Of a stretch of 64,000 bases of DNA, positions 35,991-46,227 are shown piece after piece. Position 1 is the stretch's first letter. Each line of letters opens with the position of its first letter. The position numbers and the translations under genes are program-made. This stretch comes from Moringa oleifera (taxonomy: Eukaryota > Streptophyta > Magnoliopsida > Brassicales > Moringaceae), in assembly GCA_021397835.1 (NCBI GenBank), contig JAJFZO010000896.1, positions 908,501 to 972,500 of the forward strand, given 5' to 3'. Under the pieces are notes generated by a model, which searched no databases, was not told the DNA's origin, and saw nothing but the letters and a program-made list of their open reading frames with translations.

Positions 35991-36247
35991 GTTACAATCG
36001 AGGATAAGAACACACTAGTGATCAAGAGTGGTGGAAAAAAGAAGCGCGAGGAAGGTGAGGAGGAAGGCTGCAAGTACATCAGGCTGGAGAGGAGGGTAGT
36101 CCAGAAGATGATGAGGAAGTTCAGATTGCCTGAAAATGCTAATGCTTCTGCAGTGACGGCCAAATGTGAGAATGGGGTCTTAACTGTGGTTGTGGAGAAG
36201 CTTCCTCCACCACCAAAGCCTAAGCTGTTGAAATTACTGTTTCTTGA
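35991..36247 (+). pseudogene. Captured class III small heat-shock protein exon (HSP17.4-III type)
   Basis: The second exon of a cytosolic/nuclear class III sHSP, an ATP-independent chaperone. It starts at a splice acceptor (TGTACTACAG|GTTACAATCG) with intron sequence upstream from ~35776. The frame reads VTIEDKNTLVIKSGGKKKRE, CKYIRLERR, MRKFRLPENANASAVTAK, NGVLTVVVEKLPPPPKPK: the C-terminal half of the alpha-crystallin domain, with TLVIKS and SKYIRLERR-like class III signatures. A single-base deletion between 36224 and 36225 shifts the frame, so the natural ending (TVEITVS then TGA at 36245-36247) is read out of frame and an altered frame runs to 36338. The first exon with the N-terminal arm is missing. 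Downstream ~36250-36520 resembles its 3' flank. Confidence 0.88.
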
Positions 36248-36519
36248 AGGAAAACCGTGGGAGAAATTTTGCAGAGAGCAAGTTGGCTCAGATATGTTAC
36301 TTGAACTCGAATTGAATTATGTAGTTCAATTAGATTAGGGAGAGTTCTTGCCTACTAAGCTTTTAATAACTCATGTTTGGATTATTGAAGAAATTAATGT
36401 ACTCCCATTGGTCATTCTGTTGTGTAGTGTAGTGTAAATTCTTAGAATCTCAACTTGTGTTCCCAGGTGTAATGTAGATTCCCAGAATGTTACGAGTTCA
36501 CTCCCTTCTGCTTCATAAT

Positions 36520-37029
36520 CCTTTTGGATCATCTTCCATTTAAGTAACTGTGGACAAGTAGAATCCAGAGCCAGAAAAGCATGTCATCTAATGATTCATT
36601 CGCAGGTTGATGTGTATCCACTTGACTAGCTTGTTGAGACTGTAAAGATATGGTTGCAAGTGCTATAAGTGCTAGGAACTTCTTTGGAAGTGGGAAACTT
36701 GACAGATGGGTATTAATTCTAACAGGTGAGCCCAACATCATTTGGTTACTAGAAAAATGACAGACTGCTTGGGAGAGCATGTGATACATAGACATCAAAT
36801 ATGAAACACATTGCAAACATCAGACATCAAAACAAGAATGCTACAGTTGATATTTAGTAATATAACATAACAAAACGTATCTACAAGCTTTTGATTGATG
36901 AATGAAACAAAATTGGAAGTTGACTAAATCTGGAATGCGGTATAAGAAATCTCCCCTATTTCAGGGACACAGCCAGCTCATTAATACTCACTCGGATGAT
37001 CTATTTTTCTTCTTCTTTAAAGTCCCAGG
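36520..37029. other. Unidentified cargo segment in CACTA #3
   Basis: About 500 bp between the HSP flank and the isolated subterminal motif at ~37035. A minus-strand frame (36816-36529) contains a hydrophobic run (KKFLALIALATISLQSQQAS) like a signal peptide, and a plus-strand frame from an ATG near 36650 (MVASAISARNFFGSGKLDRW) runs to a possible donor at ~36727. I cannot assign either to a family. Confidence 0.3.
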
Positions 37030-37062
37030 CCAGTAACCTTAACGCCAGTTCTGTAAGAACCA
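37030..37062 (+). repeat. Isolated subterminal motif between cargoes
   Basis: AACCTTAACGCCAGTTCTGT.AAGAACCAAGG is a half-degraded copy of the inner subterminal palindrome. It lies exactly between the HSP-side cargo and the NPF cargo. Confidence 0.55.
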
Positions 37063-37074
37063 AGGAAAATTCAC

Positions 37075-37665
37075 GAAGTGGTTTTTTTTCTGGAAATGTA
37101 CTCTATCTCTCTTGGAACTGGAGGACACAAGCCCTGCCTGGAAAGCTTTGGAGCTGATCAATTTGATGATGGTCACCAGGAAGAAAGGAAGAAGAAGATG
37201 TCTTACTTCAACTGGTGGAACTTTGCCCTGTGTTGTGGTAATTTGCTTGGAGTGACAATCATAGTTTATGTTCAGGACAACTCTGGCTAGGGCTATGCAG
37301 ATCTTATTCTCACTATCACCATGGCAATAACCATTGGAACCTTTTACATGGGGAAACCTTATTACAGATACAGAATACCAGAAGGGAGCCCTTTAACGCC
37401 AATATTGCAGGTTATGGTTGCAGCCATAAAGAAGAGAAAACTACCTTATCCTTCCAATCCTTCTCTTCTGCATGAAATTCCTACATCAGTGAAGCTTCGA
37501 GGAAGACTTCTTGGTCATACAAGTAGGCTCAGGTAATTGCACACAAAATATGATCATATAAGTTAATCTTTACTAGCAACTGGACAAATTCAAGTTCATT
37601 TTGATGCTCAGGTTTCTGGACAAAGCTGCAATAATTGGAGACAAGGAAAGCGTATCAGTTTAGAA
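37075..37665 (+). pseudogene. Captured NPF (NRT1/PTR family) transporter fragment
   Basis: Part of a proton-coupled peptide/nitrate transporter with 12 membrane helices in intact members. Exon a (37075-37532) reads YSISLGTGGHKPCLESFGAD, QFDDGHQEERKKKMSYFNWW, a hydrophobic helix NFALCCGNLLGVTIIVYVQD, then GYADLILTITMAITIGTFYM, RYRIPEGSPLTPILQVMVAA. The intron is 37533-37611 (GTAATT…GCTCAG, 79 bp). Exon b starts FLDKAAIIGDKESVS. GTGGHKPC, FGADQFD, FNWW and GSPLTP are family signatures. One nonsense codon, TAG at ~37288, replaces Trp of the family W-G-x-x-D. About 190 of ~580 residues are present. The retained intron shows DNA-level capture. Confidence 0.9.
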
Positions 37666-37687
37666 GAATCCATGGAGATTATCAACA

Positions 37688-37783
37688 GTTGAAGGCCAGT
37701 GTACTGACCTTCAACGTCAGTTCTGTAGAACTGGCGTTGAAGGTTGCTGGCCTTCAGTGCCAGTTCTGCCAATTCATTGAAGA
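37688..37783 (+). repeat. CACTA #3 inner subterminal motif block (middle)
   Basis: GACCTTCAACGTCAGTTCTGT.AGAACTGGCGTTGAAGG followed by GGCCTTCAGTGCCAGTTCTGCC. It divides the NPF cargo from the outermost unidentified cargo. Confidence 0.82.
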
Positions 37784-38190
37784 GCCTCCCCTGGATCAGG
37801 TGCTCTGCACTCATTGACATTGGACCGTAATCAAGTTTCTTCATCAGCACTGGCTGTTTAACAGGAGCTATGGCATTTGGTGTAGAGGAGGATTTCCCTT
37901 TCCTTGTAGACATGAAAGCTATAGCCGCAAATAGATTCAACACAAGCAACGAAATCCCCAATACATTCTTCATGAACAACTTGTTTTCTTCATCAGCACT
38001 GATTGTATTCTTTCCCTACAGCCTCCTCGACTATCTTAATCACTTCAATCTGTTGATGATCATCCAATTGTTCAGTCTTGATCTCTCTTTCCTTTGTTGA
38101 TGATCATCCAATCTGGACCATGGTGCTGCCTCTTGCAGCAACAGCAGCAGCCATTGCTGCAGCAAGGAAAGCAGCAGCAACCCATGCTGC
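37784..38190 (-). other. Outermost unidentified cargo in CACTA #3
   Basis: A minus-strand frame (37979-37800) starts MKNVLGISLLVLNLFAAIAF, a signal-peptide-like hydrophobic stretch, followed by MSTRKGKSSSTPNAIAPVKQ. Further out, 38120-38195 is rich in GCAGCAGC, encoding Ala or Gln runs depending on frame. I do not recognise the source. Its enclosure by motif blocks makes it cargo by position. Confidence 0.4.
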
Positions 38191-38443
38191 TGCAATATTG
38201 GCCTTTGACGCCAGTTCTTCAATAACTGGCATCAAAGTTTTAACATTTAATGTCAGTTCCATTAGAACTGACGTTAAATGTTATCTTTTAACGTCAGATC
38301 TTAAGGAACTGACGTTAAAAGTATTACTTTTGATGACAGTTTTGAAATAACTGTCATCAAAAATGTTGATAAATCTTTTAATGACAGTTCTTTGAATAAC
38401 TGTCATTAAATTGGTGTCAATTATTATAATTTTTGTAGTAGTG
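38191..38443 (-). repeat. CACTA #3 right TIR and subterminal array
   Basis: Palindromes CTTTGACGCCAGTTCTTC.AATAACTGGCATCAAAG, TTTAATGTCAGTTCC.ATTAGAACTGACGTTAAA, TTTTGATGACAGTT.AACTGTCATCAAAA and TTTAATGACAGTTC.TTGAATAACTGTCATTAAA, then TTTTTGTAGTAGTG. This corresponds to the left end of #1 and #4. Confidence 0.9.
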
Positions 38444-41400
38444 ACGGTTAAAGTTAAGGATTTAGGGACTATGGTGATTTAAGGCGTTATGGTAATGGCT
38501 TTAAAACGAAAAACACTCAGTATGAAAAAGGAGAAAATGTGTTTCTTTGGAAATCCTTAAAAAATAACATTGGAGTCCCATAAATTTTTTTAAACTGTAT
38601 GTACTAATACCTAATTTTGCTTATAAAATGATACAAGGTCTATTAGATATGAAACAAGAACGGTTTGAAGCAACATACTAAGAGCAAAGCATAAACCGTA
38701 CAATGTAGTAAGAGAGAATGAGAATGTAAATTATGTATTCCATCATAAATGAAACAATATTATCATCACCAATAAGGCTTTTTAAAGGAGGTTTTACATA
38801 AAATCAAGAAGAAGATACAAAAAGGTAAATGTTGAATCTTATAAAGGGTCATCTCGTGAATATTTTCGAATAAATTTAGGCTTAAAACATCATAGAATTA
38901 AAAGATATGAAAATATAAAGCAACTCTCTTTTCTTTGGAAGGAGAATTCAAAATTATGATTATAGAGGGCTCTTCTATGATTGTTTCTAAAAGATCTTTG
39001 AAGAGGTTAGATGAAACAAGAGAGGCATATGTGAGATTGCAATTCTATGATTGCATAGGAATAATCTTGTATGCAAAAGAATGGAAGGAAAAAAAGATAT
39101 TGACATTGGAAGACCCCTTTATGGGCTCTTCCTAGGGTTGGAGTTGAGTACTTGAAATTATTCCAAACATTTTCCAAAAGGTAACTCGATGGATCTAATG
39201 GCTCAAATAACATGAACAATAGTTGAAATGAGTAAGAAATACTAAGGGTGCTTCAATGAGATCAATTGTGTTTTGAGGAAAAAAAAAAAAGGTTGGAAGG
39301 AAGATCATAAAGTATCTTATGTTTGATGCGAGCTCTTCTTGAGTAACTTTCAAAAAGGAAAAATGCTTTCATGGGATAAAAAAGGGAAATTAAAATTACC
39401 TTAATTAAGTTCTCTCAAAATAAAATTACTTGGAGACTTAGATTTTACAAGTTAAATTATGTCAATTGGAGTTCGAATTAAGGAGTCATTGGCAAAATAC
39501 AAAGTGGTGTTAAAGTTGGCCAAAATTATAAAAATAGATCAGGTTTTCCCTTAAAAGCTTTTATTTGTTTTCTATCTTCTAATCTTGCAATAAACAACAT
39601 AAAAAATCACAAAAAGGCATCAAGAAGGCCCTTAAAATTAAAAAAGCTATAGATTAATACATAATAAGTTATTGAGTTATTAATAAAGTTCTAAGTCTAC
39701 GGTGAATGGCCTAGGCTTAAAAGTCTAAGGACAAGTTCAAGGGTCATAATTAAAGGTTCAGGATTTAGGATTGAGGCTACAAAGTCCAAGATAAAGATCA
39801 AAGGTTAAGGGTCGCGAGCCAAAGGTCTAGAGTCTTAAACCTAAAGTCAAGGGTGCTGCATCCTAGATCTAGGGTCTCAGGTGAAAAAATTAAAATTAAA
39901 ATTCTAAGTTGTAGGTTTAACTGCCAAGGATAAGGATACAAGTTTTCATGTTCACGTTTTATGGTTCAAGGCTAAATTTTCAAGTTAAGGGTTTAGAGAC
40001 TAGGGTGGTCAAGGGTGTCATAGTACAAGTCTTGCTACGGATAACCCTTCATCTAAAAATGGAGAAAATTCATTTCGTTTGAAGAATAGTTCGAAATGGG
40101 TATGAAATACTAAAGGTGCTTTAATGGTATCAATTATTTTTGATTAAAAAAAATTGAAGGAAGAGCATTAGGTTTTGTGCGTTTTCATGCGAGCTCTTTC
40201 TAGAGTAACTTTCAAGAAGGTAAAACAAATTCGAAGAATGAAAATAGGAAATTAAAATGGCCAAAATTTAGTTCTCTGAAAAGAAAATCAATTGAAGATT
40301 TAGATGTTACAGGTTAAATGGTGTCAATTAGAGTTTGACAGTGAGAGTTATTTGCACAACACAAAGGAAAGTCAAAGTTGCCCTAAACCACACAAATAGA
40401 TTTGTTTTTTTCCCCTAATACTTCCACTATTCTTTCACCATCTAATTTTAGAATAAACAACATTAAAGAAAAGGCATTGAAAATGCTCTAAACATTCAAA
40501 AAAACATTATATAAATGCATTATAAATAGTTGAGGTCTCAAAAAGCCTCGAGGTCAATGATGAAAGGTCTAGGGTCGAAGGTCTAAATTCTAGGGTAGAA
40601 GGTCTAACTTCTAATGTCTAGGGTCAGGATTAAGAGTCCAAGACAAAGGTTTAAGATTTAGGGTTAAGGCAATAAGGTCCAAGGTCAAAGACCAATGGTC
40701 AAGGGTCGTCACCCAAAGGTGCATGATCCCAAGTCCTATGTCTAGAGTCTAAGGTCAAGAAATTAAAATTAAAAGTTTTAGATTGTAAGTTTAGGGTTAT
40801 AGGACAAAAACGCAAGTTTTCATATTCACGTTGTATGGTTTAGGGCTCAAGGTTAAAGTTTAACTTTTAGGGACTAGGGTGGTCTAGGGTGCGATAGACA
40901 AGGTTTCACTGTTCACAACCCTTTATGTGAAAAAGAAAAAAAATTATTTCTTTAGAAATCCCTAAAAAAACAAAATTGAAGTTGCCACCAATTTTTTAAA
41001 TTGTGTGTACTGATACCTTATTTTGCTTCCAAAATTATCCAAGGTCTACAAGATTTCAGAGAAGAACAATTTGATGCAACACACTAAAAGTAAAGCATAA
41101 ACCATCTGACATAATAGTAATAAAGAATGAGAATGTGAAATGGCTATTCCATCATAAATGAACTACATTTTGATGACTAACAAGGCTTTTCTAAGCAGAT
41201 TTTATGAAAAATTTAGAAGGGGATGCAAAGAAGTAAATGATGAATCTTGTAAAGGTTGATCTCATGAATATTTTAGGACCAATTTAGGACATAAAGGATC
41301 ATAGAATGAAAAGATATGAAAATAAAAGTAATCCTCATGACTTTTCTTTGGTAGGACAATCAAAAATTATGATTAAAGCCACCTCTTCTAGGACAATCAA

Positions 41401-42487
41401 AAATTATGATTAAAGCCACCTCTTCTAAGGGAGTTTTTGAAAGTCACTTGGGGAGGTTGGATGAGTCAAGAGAGGTGCATGGGAGATCGTGGGCTTGTGA
41501 TTACGTAAGAAGAATCTTAAAAATGAAATAATGAAATGGAAAAAAAGATATTTGATGCTTGAAGACCCTTCGTGGGCTCTCCCTTAGGTTATAAGTGAGT
41601 ACTTGGAAATATTAGTAGCTTTTTAGGAAAGGCAATTTGATGCTTGAAGAATAGTTAGAACTAAGTATGAAAATACTGAGGATGCTTCAATGAGATTAAT
41701 TGTTTTTGATTAAAAAAAATAATATAAGTTTGAAGGAAGTGCATAAGGTATCATTTGTTTGGATGCAAGCTCTTTCTAGAGTGAGTTTCTAGGAGGAAAA
41801 ATGCTTTTGAAGGATGAATAGGGGAAATCAAAGTGGTTAAAATTAACTTCTTTAAAAAAGATCACTTAAGGATTCATATTTTAGAAATTAAATGATGTTA
41901 ATTGGAGTTTAGAAGAGAGAGTTATTGGTAAAATACAAAGTGATGTCAAAGTCGGCAAAAACTATCCAAATAGATTTGTTTTTTCCCTTAATACTTCCAA
42001 TTGTGTGTCATCATGTAATCTTGTAGAACACATCATAAATAAAAACACATAAAAAAAATCATTAAGTGAGCTCTCAAAATCCAAAAAATACTAGATAAAT
42101 TCACTACAAATAACTAAGTTATCAATAAGGTTTAGGTTTATGATGAAGGGTCTAAGGTCGAAGGTCTAAGGTCTAAGGTCTAAGGTGTAGTGTGAAAGGT
42201 CTAAGGTTCATGGTCAAGGATAAGGGTATAAGTCAAAGGCTTAGGGTTCATGGTTAAGACTGCAAGATCTAAGGTCAAAGATTGATGCTCAAAGGTTAGG
42301 AGCCAAAGGTCTAAGGTCCCAAGTCTAAGGTCTATGATCCCAAGTCCAAGATATAGGTCCTGAGGTCAAGAAAGTGAAATTTGAAGTTTAGGGTTGCAAG
42401 TTTAGCTTGAAGGTTAAGGATGTAAGTTTCCTTGTTCATATTTATGGTTCAAGGCTCAAGATTCAAGTTCAAGGTTTAAAGACGAGA
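38444..42487 (+). repeat. Backbone tandem array, block 5 (units 9b-12)
   Basis: Unit 9 resumes after the ACG duplication and ends near 38540. Unit 10 (~38540-40030) has a decayed TATA site and a tract at 39690-40030. Unit 11 (~40060-40920) has a deletion from CATTTCG to GAAGAATAGTT at ~40078, a TATA at 40521 and a tract at 40550-40905. Unit 12 (~40935-42487) includes a 40-bp local duplication (AATCAAAAATTATGATTAAAGCC at ~41350-41425) and ends in a telomere-like tract that stops at ~42485. Confidence 0.8.
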
Positions 42488-42589
42488 ATGTGAACAGCAC
42501 AAATGCAATTAATGGGCAAGCAGGGAGTTTATTAAACTTAGGAGCATAAAAAAATGAGCTTAAATTTCCCCAAAATGACATATCCTATT

Positions 42590-44410
42590 GCTAGATTTCC
42601 ATAAATCACCCTCTTGCATGATCTCTTCCATCTTTTGTCTCAAATCATTGATTACCTGAAGATAATCCATGTTCATTGGAATGATTACCATATGTCTGAC
42701 TTCAAATCTTCATTTTGCCTCCTTGTCAACAAGCTTCTTTAATGGATTTTTCTTATCTTGATATATTTTTGCCTTTAATCTTTCATTTTCCTTTTTCATG
42801 TCATTCAAAACCTCATGAAATTTTTTTATGTTCTTTTTTTTTCTCCCAATCTTGGATCATTCATTTATTCTTCGAAGACAACACTTGTTAGGTAAGTTTC
42901 TTCATTTTCTTGTATTTTTCAGCTACATTCTCTGATGTTATGGCTTCCATTTTCCGCCTTAGAGACTCTCATCTTTGACTTGATCCTAATCTTACTTAAA
43001 CTTAGCAATCAATTGATCCTAAGTCCTAGCCTCATATCTTAGCATTCAATACGTTTTTCAAATTCGGCCTTTTTTACTGTCAATTCGATATGTTGATCTT
43101 GCTAGTTCTTGAAAATTGATATAGGCATTAGGATTAGGATTAGGATTAAGGTGAATTGATATTAAAGCAGCTAGGCTGGTAGGTGTAAATCTCTAATCAA
43201 TGTCTTCCTTCACTGATGATATCTTAGGTCTTAAAGTGAGTCTCTATTTCCTCATAATGAACTTGTCCTGCTTCAGCATTTCCTTTTGTATTTTGATAAA
43301 GGTGCTATTGCAATTTCTACCTTATACCAAATCATGGAAATAGGGATGAATTGCTTGATCCCTAGTTGTTTAAGAACTAATAAATGTGCATATCCAAAGG
43401 AACCTCATAAGCCTGGCAAAAACTAAGGTAAATCCATTCTTAGTTTGGTAAAGAATGTTTTCATAAAATAACCATGGCACCATTCACTTAACATCTATCT
43501 CTTTTGAAGTATAAAGCACAAGAAACCACTATGACAATATTTTGTTCTTAAATTCTTCATTTTCACAAAAATTCTTGATCGGGTTACAGAAAAGATTTTT
43601 AAGGCCTTCTCATTCCTAATTAGATGGCTCTTCAATTAGATGTATAAACTAGGCACCTCACCTATGGTTTTTCCTCTTCTTGAGATCTTATAATAAGATA
43701 GAGACTTGGAAGTTTCAGCAAGTATAATTGAGGTTAGGTCTACCCCTTGCTTGATCATCTCCACAAAGTCTAATGTAGCTAAGTCTACATAACCAGTTAC
43801 TTTTGGTAAAATCACTAGCTAATCCATATATTAGAACAACTAAAAGAGGCAGGTCACTTGACTTATCACTGTGTCTTTGTAGTAATCCCATTGAATAGTC
43901 TTTTTTCAAGTAGTCTTCACACCTATTTCTTTCGATTTGCCTTATCAGCTTTTCCTTAGAGATCTACATACTTTTGAAAAACCTTTTCGTTTTTTGGACT
44001 ACAGTACTTTCTATATTATAAGTTTGATGAGGCTAGAATGATCTAATTCCCAATAAGTACATGTATTTTTTAAAGGGTGGGCATGGGATTAACTTCTCCA
44101 AATTTAAAAACCTTATATGTTGGATCCTAAAAGTGGACTATTACTCTTACCAAAGATTCATCAATCTATACAAAAATTAACTCCTTAATACTTCCATATA
44201 TCTTTTTGAATTCTTCCCTTTTAGATGGCTAACCCGACCCTAAGCTTCTTCTAAGGTCATAAGATCATTTTCCTCCAATATTAGACTAACTTTAAAAGAC
44301 ATTTGATAATGATGAGGACGCATCAATTTTCCTTCATACTTAGACTACAAACTTTTTGCCCACTAGTTGCACTTCTTTGTAGGATACTAAACTGGTCCAA
44401 TCTTCTAGTC
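42590..44410 (-). pseudogene. DUF7745 / 'girdin-like' plant retrotransposon protein, decayed
   Basis: A plant retroelement ORF often annotated DUF7745 with a C-terminal coiled coil; function unproven. Minus-strand pieces in order: SRLEDWTSLVSYKEVQLVGK (~44390); ESLVRVIVHF, stop, DPTYKVFKFGEVNPMPTLKE (~44150-44060); YGLASDF in one frame or LPKVTGYVDLATLDFVEMIK, QGVDLTSIILAETSKSLSYY, KISRRGKTIGEVPSLYI (~43830-43650); FGYAHLLVLKQLGIKQFIPI (~43400); and a charged C-terminus NDLRQKMEEIMQE (~42650-42610). The family pattern (L…FWDP…FRFG…PT-x-EE; ALGYVD; ILAETFRSL; GYAPLLVLRQ-x-x-x-RQFIPAT) is clear across frameshifts and stops. A GGATTA microsatellite is embedded at ~43132-43152. Confidence 0.72.
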
Positions 44411-45152
44411 TACTCATTTCAATTCTCAAATATGAAATAAAACCGTTCTTTTAATGTTTATGATGATTTGAGCATTCAATTCCCAATGCAACGAAGCATG
44501 AACAAAATAATATCATAAAGTAGAATTAACACTTCCATAATTAGCTACATTCATGGCTTAATAGGGTTGTTAAATCCTAATAAGATTGACATAAGACTTT
44601 GTTTATATGTAGAGCTTTGACCAAAGATTAGTCCTTTGGGTTCTAAAAAGGCTACAGGGTCCTTGCTCTTCCTAACTCTAGTCATTAATATCATAAATGT
44701 AATGCTAAAAAACTCTACAAGAGTGATACCAACTCACAAAGTAAGACTTAAAAAGGTTAAGGTACACAACATGCATGGAGATTAAGTGATCTTTTGAATA
44801 CATGCATCCTTTCATTCATTTTAAAATAGGACGCATGCCATAAGGGCTGAGTTTAGGTTCAACTCTATGCAAATGCATGAAAGGTAGTGTGTGATGTTTT
44901 TATTATAAGGCAAAAATAGATATTAAATATATATAATGAAGTCTTAATATTCTCGACCTTAGATCAGGTAAAATAAAATATTTAAACTACCAATATTTAG
45001 AATAAAAAGACAATAAAGGAACTTTTCGGACCATATATCGAGTGTATAACACCTATATATGTATACATAGTATAAATCAAGATAAAAACCAATTTAAATT
45101 ATTAATTACCGAAATCAATCCTATTTAAGTTTGGCTCAATTCTTTAACCATT
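44411..45152 (-). other. Leader region of the retrotransposon
   Basis: About 740 bp between the PBS-like site and the first recognisable ORF piece. It has many stops in all frames and no feature I can name. Confidence 0.4.
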
Positions 45153-45172
45153 GGTCCTCAATGGAATCACCA
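45153..45172 (-). promoter_or_regulatory. Primer-binding-site-like sequence (tRNA-Arg type)
   Basis: The minus strand reads TGGTGATTCCATTGAGGACC, close to TGGCGACTCCACTGGGGAC-type sites used by Ogre-like elements; C-to-T changes account for most differences. Its position upstream (minus strand) of the DUF7745 ORF fits a 5' LTR boundary at about 45173. Confidence 0.6.
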
Positions 45173-46227
45173 ACTATCAAAACTAGATTTTCCTTTGTCG
45201 AAAAACTTGATCACGAGAAAATTACTTTTAGTTTTTACAAATTCTTTGGATAAGTAAGAAAGATAAGGAGCCACCTTCAATATTTTTTATGATGTGATTA
45301 GCCACTAGTTTTACTTGAAAACTTCTTTTCTTTTGGAAAAGGAAAGATGAACTCCATTCGAGAATAGGAGTTGGTCTTATTTCACTAAAGGATTTAGAAT
45401 CATGAGTCAGTTATATGTAAGGGAGGATTAACACCTCTACAAGGACCCAAGAATTGGTACCACTTAAATAAGATGATCCCGTGCCTTTGAATTGTAGTAA
45501 TTTCGTATTGATCCCGAAGTATAATAAATAAGTATTATATATACACATATTATATATAAATAAGGTGAGATTAATCCTTGATTAATCTCAAAATTTTAGG
45601 ATAAAGCCATATTAAACTTAATTAAAATGTGTGAATCTCTAAATAAATGAATGCAATTTATGCAAGAATTTTAGTGTAGTTGATACTAGATCTTTAATTC
45701 TAGAAAAACAAATATATTTCAAATTAGAGATTAGAATATAACTTCTATAACTTCATCCAATCGTTTCTCTAAAATTATTTGATGTGGGATCAGCATCAAC
45801 CAAGTTGCTCTTTTTTAATATCACAACTATGTTTTTGTCCTCATCTTTCATTGAGAATTTCAATCTAGAATTGAGTAAGATGTTTATTAAACTATTCTCG
45901 ACCTGACATCTAGGTACGATGACATCCGAGTGCACTCATTAAGCTTACATCAGGGTATGCCTATTAAGTATATGTCAAGGTATACTTAACAAGCTCACAT
46001 CGTGACATGCTCATCAATCTACTCTTGATCTAACCTGAGATTATGATAACATCGAAGTAGGTTTATTAAGTTATTCTTGACTTGACATAGGGGTAAAAAC
46101 ATGATTTTAGAATTGAACAGCATAATCCTCATCCGAAAAAACTTTTTAATTATTAACTAATGTTTTTAGCTTTTTCTTAAAAGTTAAAGCCAAAATTAGG
46201 TGTTGATAGGACACCTTCACTGTCGTG
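45173..46227 (-). repeat. Presumed LTR end sequence of the minus-strand retrotransposon
   Basis: Contains the plus-strand phrases GAGCCACCTTCAATATTTT, GAGTCAGTTATATGTAAGGG and GGATTAACACCTCTAC, which resemble the conserved (antisense) GAGTCGCCACC…GTCGGTTACG…GTTAGCACCCC region next to the PBS in such elements. From ~45775 it matches 26320-26764, including short CATTAAGCTTACATCAGGGT repeats. The outer LTR edge is obscured by the satellite array that starts at ~46228. Confidence 0.5.

Larger units (their letters stand above)
42488..45172 (-). mobile_element. Decayed Ty3/gypsy-type retrotransposon 5' region (DUF7745 ORF to PBS)
   Basis: Read on the minus strand: a PBS-like site at 45172-45153, about 700 bp of leader without clear coding, then a decayed ORF of DUF7745 type (44410-42590). 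No protease, reverse transcriptase or integrase was found, so only the 5' part is present before the array resumes on the left at 42487. The combination of Arg-type PBS and this ORF is typical of large Ogre-like plant elements. Confidence 0.65.

Noticed and set aside
35832..36338. 168-codon HSP-like ORF taken as a complete gene
   Set aside because: The first ~53 codons are intron and the last ~30 follow a frameshift. Only 35991-36247 is real HSP coding sequence.
43132..43152. GGATTA microsatellite as a regulatory feature
   Set aside because: Three to four short repeats inside a decayed retrotransposon ORF; no further signal.
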